Origin: an uncultured Brevinema sp.
Lineage (GTDB): Bacteria; Spirochaetota; Brevinematia; Brevinematales; Brevinemataceae
Reading direction: 5' to 3'
Assembly (NCBI GenBank): GCA_947036575.1
Contig: CAMQSH010000053.1
Location: 1-10,974, forward strand
Length of the DNA stretch: 10,974 nt
Positions within the stretch are counted from its first letter, which is position 1. Each line of letters opens with the position of its first letter. The notes beneath the pieces were generated by a model, which did not search any database, was not told where the DNA came from, and was given only the letters and a program-made list of their open reading frames with translations. Shown here piece after piece: positions 6,055 to 10,974 of the stretch. The translations under genes and the position numbers were made by a program.

Positions 6055-7884
6055 TTAATTAATAGAGTCAATTTGTTGTTTGATTTGACTGTATTGATCC
6101 TGTGGTAGTGTTTTTTTAGACGCATCTAAAAGTTTGATTCTATATTTACTACTTAGTGTAGAATTTTCTGTTGCATTAGCGATTTTAAACATACTAATAA
6201 GATTTGGGAGATCATTTTCCGTAACTGTGTTTAGAGATGGAAGATATTTATCTGCTTCTTGTGCTGTAATAAGGAACAATCTAGGCTCTATTAAATCACC
6301 ATAAGCACTTAACTCGCCTAAAGTAGAAGTATGCCATTGAAAAAATTCAGGATTGTTTTGATATAGCTTCCAAGCTTTATACCATAATTCATAAAACTCT
6401 CTTTCTTGAGGAGTGTTGTCTAAAAAGTTAATTTGATTGATTACGATGCCAAAATAAGATTGTAATACAGGTAAATTTAGCTCTTGAGCGTTATTGATCA
6501 TTTGAGTAACTTGATTTTTTTGCTCTATAACACGTGGACCTGTTAATTGGGCATGACGTTTTCTAATTTCAATTAATTGTTCAATAGATTTATAGGTAGG
6601 ATTTTTGGTGATATCTTTGCTCATCGATTTCCAATGAGTCATGTTATTTGTCATGGTGTCTACATAATAGTCAAATTGTTCAAAATAAATGTCTGAGTTT
6701 TGAGGTTCTACGATTGCTTGTTTTACATAGGCCCATAATAGAATATTGTAAGTAGACCAAGAGTAAGGAGCACTTTCTAAAGCGTTTTCCCAAGATTCTA
6801 TAGCTATAGACATGTAATCTTCTGTTATAAAATCAAAAGTCTCAGGGACATTTAAATAGAAGATACCAAGGTTGTGTAAAGTGCCAGCAGAATCATAACC
6901 AATTTTTTTAATAGTATCTGCATATTTTATTAATTCATCCCAAAGATCAAGCATTTGTGTATCGAGAAGCTCTTGTTTGTTTTTTGTAGTTTCAATTCTT
7001 CTTATCTTTTGTAACTCTTCAATTTGGCTTCTTAATAGGTTGACTTGTTCATAAGAATAACTAATAACAATTTCACGGGAAAGATAGTCAAAATATTCAA
7101 GATTTTTTATTTCATCCCAACGAATAATAAAATTATCAACAGGTTCTTTTTTGAAAGGTTTTGGATAAGATTTTAGAAAAAGAATAGTGTTATTTGATTG
7201 AGAGATGTAGCCATCTTGTTTTAGTTGATCTAACCAAAAATTAAATTCATTTTGCTCAATATTACGCCCTAATTTTTCTTGAAGATATAATTGGATCTCA
7301 TTGATATTAGCAGAGCCTAATGTTTCTATATAGTCAATAACAGCATAACGGATTTCTTGTATTTTGTACATCAATCCATAATTTTTATAATAAAAATCAC
7401 CTAAAAGTTGTTTTTCAGGTAATTCCCAAGTAAGGTAAGTAGCAGGTTTTCCAAGAGCATAAGGAACGAGATAAGGCTTTTTTTGGCTTCTAATATCTGT
7501 ATAAAAAGGTTCTTGTCCTGTGAAAAGAGCTTTATTTACGATATGAGATCTTTCTTGTAGGGTATCGTAGATAACATAACGAAGATCTCCATAGATTTTT
7601 TTGAAAATATTTCCTTTTTGGTCATAAGGGAAGAGATCTTGTCTGAGTTTTTCAGCATAGGTGAAGTACAAAGATGAAAACACTTGATTATCACCACCTT
7701 CTGTCATAAATACAGAGTATTCTTCGGTAGAAGATAATAAATTTTTTCCATAATCATGATTTAACCAATTTTTACTATGATCATTATATTTGTAATTATT
7801 GAATGCTGGAATAATCGCTAATACTACTACAATAGTAGATAGTATAATAGTAGAAATTTTTTGTGATTGTGTTTGGTAATTCAT
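6055..7884 (-). CDS. Single-pass membrane protein resembling the soluble part of DUF2723 proteins
   Basis: A 609-residue protein with one N-terminal membrane helix (about residues 10-28), so most of it likely sits outside the cytoplasm. The segment YSVFMTEGGDNQVFSSLYF (56-74) resembles the G/GDN motif that follows the membrane region of DUF2723 (O-mannosyltransferase-like) proteins. Residues about 183-238 look like a small winged-helix module (INEIQLYLQEKLG; LDQLKQDGYI; NNTILFL). Residues 275-330 form a charged helical, possibly coiled-coil stretch, and about 335-395 resemble a TPR unit (AGTLHNLGIFYL; AIESWENALESAP). The multi-helix catalytic half of DUF2723 is absent. Upstream is only a short promoter region, so this is not simply a frameshifted longer gene. 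GAGG lies 7 nt before the start at 7884. It shares an operon with ftsW. The function is unknown, and the DUF2723 relation rests on recalled motif similarity. Confidence 0.6.
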   Translation of the reverse strand: MNYQTQSQKISTIILSTIVVVLAIIPAFNNYKYNDHSKNWLNHDYGKNLLSSTEEYSVFMTEGGDNQVFSSLYFTYAEKLRQDLFPYDQKGNIFKKIYGDLRYVIYDTLQERSHIVNKALFTGQEPFYTDIRSQKKPYLVPYALGKPATYLTWELPEKQLLGDFYYKNYGLMYKIQEIRYAVIDYIETLGSANINEIQLYLQEKLGRNIEQNEFNFWLDQLKQDGYISQSNNTILFLKSYPKPFKKEPVDNFIIRWDEIKNLEYFDYLSREIVISYSYEQVNLLRSQIEELQKIRRIETTKNKQELLDTQMLDLWDELIKYADTIKKIGYDSAGTLHNLGIFYLNVPETFDFITEDYMSIAIESWENALESAPYSWSTYNILLWAYVKQAIVEPQNSDIYFEQFDYYVDTMTNNMTHWKSMSKDITKNPTYKSIEQLIEIRKRHAQLTGPRVIEQKNQVTQMINNAQELNLPVLQSYFGIVINQINFLDNTPQEREFYELWYKAWKLYQNNPEFFQWHTSTLGELSAYGDLIEPRLFLITAQEADKYLPSLNTVTENDLPNLISMFKIANATENSTLSSKYRIKLLDASKKTLPQDQYSQIKQQIDSIN

Positions 7885-7912
7885 AGAGAAACCTCAAATA
7901 AAGATATTGTAT

Positions 7913-7941
7913 AGTATAACTTATTATTTGAATTCTTGCAA
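7913..7941 (-). promoter_or_regulatory. Likely promoter of the DUF2723-like gene and ftsW
   Basis: Minus strand TTGCAA (7941-7936), 17 nt, then TATACT (7918-7913), about 30 nt before the ATG at 7884. It faces away from the plus-strand promoter at 7975-8003, which makes this a compact divergent promoter region. Confidence 0.55.
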
Positions 7942-7974
7942 ACGATTTACTTATATAGTGTAATAGTAGATATC

Positions 7975-8003
7975 TTGATTTTTCGATAAAAATAGTGTAT
8001 TAT
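7975..8003 (+). promoter_or_regulatory. Likely promoter of the TyrA-like gene
   Basis: TTGATT (7975-7980), 17 nt, then TATTAT (7998-8003), about 60 nt before the ATG at 8063. An AGGGG ribosome site sits at 8053-8057. The leader between promoter and start is AT-rich, with no visible structured element. Confidence 0.55.
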
Positions 8004-8062
8004 TAATATATGAATATCTACAAGAAATTAAATATTAAAATAATTGAAAATTAGGGGTTTTA

Positions 8063-8917
8063 ATGTCTGCAATAGAAATAGAGAAAATTATCATTATAGG
8101 ATGGGACAACTTCACAGCTTCTTTAGCAGAAGGGATTAAAAAAAAGTTTCCTATGTGTGAGATATTATGTACAGATCCTACAAATGAACATATATTTCAG
8201 GCACAACAACAAGGACTTCTTTCTGAATTACCATCTCAAAAAGCAATGATTTATGATGGTGCAGATTTTGTTTTTGTTAATAAATCATCTCAAGAGATAG
8301 TCCCTACAATAACAAATATTAAGTCATTATTATCTTTAGGTACTTATGTAATGGATTTTCAACCTGTAAAATCTAAATATTTTGAAGAAATTTTAGAATT
8401 ATTAGGTTCAAGAAATCCCTATGTGAGCTGTTTTGTTTTTTTGAATGAAAATCCTAATGAATTTACGGTTAGAGGTGATGTATTTAAAGATCAGATAGTT
8501 GCTGTTATCAGTGATACCAGCACTAAAATATTACAAGATGTTAGAGATTTTTGGAATATTTTAGAGGCAAAGATTGTTCCTACTTCTGCTGAGTTTTTTG
8601 ATGAAATTCTATCTCAAACATCTCAATCAGTATCGTTGATTTCTCATATGTTTACTCATATTTTGCATGAAGATAGTTGGGCTGACACTTTATTTTTTGG
8701 ATTTTATAATAAAGATCTTAGATGTTTCTTAGCACCAACGTGTACCAAAAAACAATATTCTGCACAAAGTATTATTGATAATGCTGATAATATCAGAAGA
8801 ACACTTTCTTTTATTAAAAGAGAAATTGATAAATTAGATCAGATGATAGATGATGAAGATATGGTACAATTATCTCAATACCTTGTTGTTTCTCAAAATT
8901 TCAAAAACAGATTGTAA
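8063..8917 (+). CDS. Degenerate prephenate dehydrogenase-like (TyrA-like) protein
   Basis: A 284-residue soluble protein whose whole length follows the TyrA plan. A Rossmann-like N-half starts IEKIIIIGWDNFTASLAEGI. A strand-turn VMDFQPVKSKYFEEI (96-110) sits where TyrA has TDVGSVK. FWNILEAKIVPTSAEFFDEILSQ (163-185) corresponds to the LWxxLGAxVxxMxPxxHDxxLA block. A C-terminal helical hairpin (240-273, ADNIRRTLSFIKREIDKLDQ) matches the TyrA dimer region. The working parts are missing: the GxGxxG NAD loop reads GWDNFT (13-18), the HPMAG block with the catalytic His is replaced by CFVFLNENP (123-131), and SHLPH becomes QSVSLISHM. I read it as a non-catalytic homologue or one with a new role. No other aromatic-pathway gene is nearby. 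It has its own promoter and terminator and an intact frame, so it is not an ordinary decaying pseudogene. Confidence 0.68.
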   Translation: MSAIEIEKIIIIGWDNFTASLAEGIKKKFPMCEILCTDPTNEHIFQAQQQGLLSELPSQKAMIYDGADFVFVNKSSQEIVPTITNIKSLLSLGTYVMDFQPVKSKYFEEILELLGSRNPYVSCFVFLNENPNEFTVRGDVFKDQIVAVISDTSTKILQDVRDFWNILEAKIVPTSAEFFDEILSQTSQSVSLISHMFTHILHEDSWADTLFFGFYNKDLRCFLAPTCTKKQYSAQSIIDNADNIRRTLSFIKREIDKLDQMIDDEDMVQLSQYLVVSQNFKNRL

Positions 8918-8931
8918 TTATTATTAAAATC

Positions 8932-8965
8932 AAAAACCTCTTATTGTTAAATAAGAGGTTTTTTT
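8932..8965. terminator. Bidirectional intrinsic terminator between convergent genes
   Basis: A perfect 14-bp inverted repeat: the left arm at 8932-8945 (AAAAACCTCTTATT) pairs with 8950-8963 around a GTTA loop. T-runs lie on the right (8959-8965) for plus-strand transcripts, and A-runs on the left serve minus-strand transcripts. It ends the TyrA-like gene (stop 15 nt upstream) and prs, which converge here. Confidence 0.92.
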
Positions 8966-8977
8966 GTGATTATATTT

Positions 8978-9952
8978 TTATACTTTTTTTGATTCATAAA
9001 AGAGATCACTAATAGATCTATTAGCATGAATACGCTCTATTGCTTCTCCAAATAATTCAGCAGCACTTAATACATGAAGTTTTTCACCAATAATAGCTTT
9101 TTTTTCTTCAGATATATCTATAGTATCTGTAACAATGATACTATCAGCACTACTTTCTTTTAATCGAGTGGGTGCCTCTTGGGAAAAAAGTCCATGTGAT
9201 GCCATGATGTGTACGCTTTTTGCTCCTAAAACTTTTAGTCTATTTGCAGCTTGACAAATAGTTCCAGCAGTATCTATCATATCATCAATAAGGATAGTAT
9301 TTTTACCATCGATTTCACCAATTAAATTTAGTATTTCAGCATGATTTTTTTGTTCTCTTCTTTTGTCAAAAACAGCAATACCAACATTAAGCAGTTTAGC
9401 AAAGTGACGAGCTCTTTCTAGTCCACCAACATCAGGAGAAACAACAACCCAATCTTCATTTGCTTTTAGATGTTTTTTTGCGAATTTATGAAAGATAGCA
9501 GATGCAAATAAATGATCTACAGGGATATCAAAAAACCCTTGAATTTGAGCGGCATGAAGATCTAAGGTCATGACTCTATGTACACCAGCTTCTACAAGAA
9601 GATTAGCGACTAATTTGGCGGTAATAGGTACACGGGATTCAGACTTTCTTTCTTGCCTAGCATATCCATAATAAGGAATAACAGCTGTTACTTGACCAAC
9701 AGAAGATCTCTTAAGAGCATCTACGATTACTAATAACTCGAAAAGATTTTTATGTCCTGGATTAGAAGTAGATTGAATAACAAAAACATCTCTTCCTCTA
9801 ATATCTTCTTCAATACGAACGAAGATTTCTTCATCTGCAAACTCAGTAATATACGTTTCTGTTAGATGAATTCCAGTATATGAGGAAATGTTTTTTGCTA
9901 ATGCTTTATTACTTCTTCCTGTAATTAGCTTCAGCCCTGGTTTACCACTCAT
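8978..9952 (-). CDS. prs: Ribose-phosphate pyrophosphokinase (PRPP synthetase)
   Basis: A 324-residue class I PRPP synthetase making phosphoribosyl pyrophosphate from ribose 5-phosphate and ATP for nucleotide, His, Trp and NAD synthesis. The start at 9952 (MSGKPGLKL) has AGGAGA 4 nt upstream; a TTG 15 nt further out would sit ahead of this site and is rejected. Motifs: FADEEIFVRI (38-47), the ATP-binding PYYGYARQERK (93-103), the divalent-cation/ATP motif DLHAAQIQGFF (131-141), SPDVGGLERAR (172-182), and the PRPP loop DDMIDTAGT (223-231). Length and motifs are all normal. It lies downstream of spoVG and a tRNA. A strong terminator after the tRNA and a probable promoter before prs suggest prs is transcribed separately. 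Confidence 0.97.
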   Translation of the reverse strand: MSGKPGLKLITGRSNKALAKNISSYTGIHLTETYITEFADEEIFVRIEEDIRGRDVFVIQSTSNPGHKNLFELLVIVDALKRSSVGQVTAVIPYYGYARQERKSESRVPITAKLVANLLVEAGVHRVMTLDLHAAQIQGFFDIPVDHLFASAIFHKFAKKHLKANEDWVVVSPDVGGLERARHFAKLLNVGIAVFDKRREQKNHAEILNLIGEIDGKNTILIDDMIDTAGTICQAANRLKVLGAKSVHIMASHGLFSQEAPTRLKESSADSIIVTDTIDISEEKKAIIGEKLHVLSAAELFGEAIERIHANRSISDLFYESKKV

Positions 9953-9956
9953 AAAA

Positions 9957-9962
9957 TCTCCT
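9957..9962 (-). promoter_or_regulatory. Ribosome binding site of prs
   Basis: AGGAGA within GAGAGGAGA, minus strand, 4 nt before the ATG at 9952. It fixes the start and excludes the in-frame TTG at 9967. Confidence 0.7.
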
Positions 9963-9981
9963 CTCAATAATATTATTATAT

Positions 9982-10010
9982 AGTTTACATTATCATGAAG
10001 ATTTTTTCAA
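9982..10010 (-). promoter_or_regulatory. Possible promoter of prs
   Basis: Minus strand TTGAAA (10010-10005), 17 nt, TAAACT (9987-9982). A better -10 by sequence, TATAAT (9980-9975), lies just downstream but has no good -35 at 16-18 nt. Either could be used. A promoter is expected here because a terminator separates prs from the tRNA. Confidence 0.38.
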
Positions 10011-10049
10011 TAGAAAATGAAATAAAAAACAGAAGTTTTAGTTATTTAT

Positions 10050-10087
10050 TTAAAATAAAAAATTCCTACTCATATTGAGTAGGAATT
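10050..10087 (-). terminator. Intrinsic terminator after tRNA-Gln
   Basis: A perfect 12-bp inverted repeat (10087-10076 with 10072-10061, arm AATTCCTACTCA, 3-nt loop) followed on the minus strand by TTTTTATTTTA. It begins 3 nt past the tRNA 3' end and closes the ispE-spoVG-tRNA unit. Confidence 0.88.
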
Positions 10088-10090
10088 GAT

Positions 10091-10162
10091 CTGGGGTGGA
10101 TGGGATCGAACCACCGAATGTCGATACCAAAAACCGATGCCTTACCACTTGGCTACACCCCA
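10091..10162 (-). tRNA. tRNA-Gln, anticodon UUG
   Basis: A 72-nt cloverleaf read from 10162 to 10091. The acceptor stem TGGGGTG/CACCCCA has 7 perfect pairs with discriminator G. The D arm is GCC-AAGTGGTAA-GGC, and the anticodon stem TCGGT/ATCGA (one G-T pair) encloses loop TTTTGGT, giving anticodon TTG at 10130-10128. The T arm is GGTGG/CCATC with loop TTCGATC. It closely follows E. coli tRNA-Gln (UGGGGUA...ACCCCAG). The 3' CCA is not encoded; ATC follows. The 52-nt spacer from spoVG holds a 7-bp hairpin (AAAGTAT/ATACTTT, 10180-10200) without a T-run on this strand, so the tRNA may be processed from a spoVG transcript. Confidence 0.96.
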
Positions 10163-10214
10163 AAACAGTTATAACCCCAAAGTATTTTTTATATACTTTT
10201 TTGATGAAAAGCTA

Positions 10215-10469
10215 TTATTCAGCGTGATACGCTTCTAAAATAGCATTTTGCATACGATCACGGAAATCAGAGTTAATAGGATGTGCAACATCTTTTAATT
10301 CTCCGCTACGTGTTTTACGAGAAGGCATTGCAATGAATAGCCCTTCACGTCCATCGATGATTTTGATATTATGAATAACAAAGTTATCATCGAATGTAAT
10401 TGATGCGTATGCCTGTAATTTGTTAGCATCGCCTTCAACTTTTTTGATACGGATATCTGTAATTTCCAT
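10215..10469 (-). CDS. spoVG: SpoVG family nucleic-acid-binding regulator
   Basis: An 84-residue SpoVG protein, a small DNA/RNA-binding regulator found in Firmicutes and spirochaetes whether or not they sporulate. It starts MEITDIRIKK at 10469 and contains LQAYASITFDD (18-28), FVIHNIKIIDG (30-40), the highly conserved GLFIAMPSRK (43-52) and DVAHPINSDFR (60-70). The start is fixed by AAGGAGA 6 nt upstream; an in-frame extension of 12 residues to 10505 would overlap the ispE stop and cover this ribosome site. It lies 32 nt after ispE, the arrangement seen in many bacteria (ispE...spoVG...prs). The length is typical of the compact form without a long C-terminal tail. Confidence 0.96.
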   Translation of the reverse strand: MEITDIRIKKVEGDANKLQAYASITFDDNFVIHNIKIIDGREGLFIAMPSRKTRSGELKDVAHPINSDFRDRMQNAILEAYHAE

Positions 10470-10475
10470 AGTAGG

Positions 10476-10482
10476 TCTCCTT
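10476..10482 (-). promoter_or_regulatory. Ribosome binding site of spoVG
   Basis: AAGGAGA on the minus strand, 6 nt before the ATG at 10469. It is near-consensus, suggesting high expression, and selects the 84-residue form over the longer reading. Confidence 0.75.
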
Positions 10483-10501
10483 CCATATCCATAAGATGAG
10501 C

Positions 10502-10974
10502 TCAAATAGAATGGATATAATTTCTTGAACAGAGGATAGTATGTTCAATTTTTGTTTTGGTATAATATAATTTTTTTTTATTTTGATAAAAAAGAATAAA
10601 ACTAGATCCGCTGCCAGTCATCATTATAATGTCAGGAGACAATAAACATTCTAAATATTTTTTAAATTTGTATAGATCTTGATTTAAAGTTTCTAAATTA
10701 TCATTAAATATATTATATACTGATTTATTAAGTTTGTCAAGTCCTAAGATTCTTTTTTTTAAGAAAATCTGTTTTTGTGACTCTTTATTACTTATAAAAC
10801 TCTCTTTAGAAATAATGCTAAAAGCTTCTTTTGTAGAAATGTGTATATTAGGATATATAATTACTAAATGTAAGCCCTTTTTTAAAGTGCTTTTTAAAGG
10901 GGTGATTATTTCACCTTTACCTTCTACTAGAGCCATATTTCCATAGAGAAAAAACGGAACATCGCTCCCTACTT
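10502..10974 (-). CDS. ispE: 4-diphosphocytidyl-2-C-methyl-D-erythritol kinase, C-terminal part (5' end beyond window)
   Basis: The last 156 residues of IspE, the GHMP kinase that phosphorylates CDP-methylerythritol in the MEP isoprenoid pathway. The frame is open to the right edge and begins VGSDVPFFLYGNMALVEGKGE, which contains the GSDVPFF substrate/ATP motif. The Met at 10936 is therefore internal and not the start. Next come a region around NIFNDNLE that matches the family's NDLE block, and MTGSGSSFILF, the third GHMP motif. About 125 N-terminal residues, including the ATP-binding glycine loop, lie outside the window if the usual length of about 280 holds. The C-terminus is Lys/Tyr-rich and ends NYIHSI before TGA. 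The product would feed undecaprenyl and other isoprenoids. It is followed by spoVG, 32 nt downstream. Confidence 0.9.
   Translation of the reverse strand, partial: VGSDVPFFLYGNMALVEGKGEIITPLKSTLKKGLHLVIIYPNIHISTKEAFSIISKESFISNKESQKQIFLKKRILGLDKLNKSVYNIFNDNLETLNQDLYKFKKYLECLLSPDIIMMTGSGSSFILFYQNKKKLYYTKTKIEHTILCSRNYIHSI

Noticed and set aside
8063..8917. Calling this gene an active tyrA or a pseudogene
   Set aside because: Key catalytic and NAD motifs are missing, so an active TyrA is unlikely; yet the frame and its signals are intact, so pseudogene is not supported.
10180..10200. Hairpin between spoVG and tRNA-Gln as a terminator
   Set aside because: The 7-bp stem has only one G-C pair and is followed on the minus strand by GGGGTT rather than a T-run.
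10295..10492. Minus-strand 65-codon frame inside spoVG
   Set aside because: Out of frame with the well-conserved SpoVG sequence.
10734..10946. Plus-strand 70-codon frame
   Set aside because: Antisense to ispE, whose motifs confirm the other strand.
1..10974. Mobile element, prophage, CRISPR array or toxin-antitoxin system
   Set aside because: No transposase, integrase, regularly spaced repeats or small paired genes are visible; base composition looks even throughout.

Overview
The window looks like chromosomal DNA from an AT-rich bacterium (about 30% GC by eye) that uses the standard bacterial code; TGA ends ispE and Trp is TGG. The order ispE - spoVG - prs, an FtsW, a nonulosonate (sialic-acid type) synthase and a DUF2723-like envelope protein suggest a Gram-negative lineage, perhaps a spirochaete. 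That placement is an inference from gene content. I see no mobile element, CRISPR array or phage gene.

Layout from left to right. (1) Positions 1-4740, minus strand: a tight six-gene run read from 4740 towards 1. It holds an unknown Gln/Asn/Thr-rich protein, a NeuB-type synthase, a SerA-like 2-hydroxyacid dehydrogenase, the diadenylate cyclase CdaA, its regulator CdaR/YbbR, and a PP-loop ATPase cut by the window edge. Gaps are 28 nt or less, with stop/start contacts or overlaps, and one likely promoter lies upstream of the first gene. (2) Positions 4909-7884, minus strand: ftsW preceded by a 609-residue single-pass membrane protein resembling the soluble part of DUF2723 proteins. (3) Positions 8063-8917, plus strand: a prephenate-dehydrogenase-like protein that has lost its NAD-binding and catalytic motifs. 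It is divergent from the 609-residue gene, with back-to-back promoters, and it converges on prs across a strong bidirectional terminator. (4) Positions 8978-10974, minus strand: prs, a tRNA-Gln(UUG) with its own terminator, spoVG, and the C-terminal half of ispE.

How the genes fit together: most concern the cell envelope and housekeeping. CdaA/CdaR make and control c-di-AMP, which in other bacteria governs turgor and wall homeostasis. FtsW polymerises septal peptidoglycan, NeuB makes a nonulosonic acid for surface or flagellar glycans, IspE feeds isoprenoid (undecaprenyl) synthesis, and Prs supplies PRPP. The least ordinary points are the degenerate TyrA homologue, the Arg-to-Gly change in the CdaA RHR motif, altered motifs in FtsW and the PP-loop protein, and the stand-alone DUF2723-like extracytoplasmic module next to ftsW. 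I found no clearly new multi-gene system; these are individual oddities in an otherwise housekeeping region.
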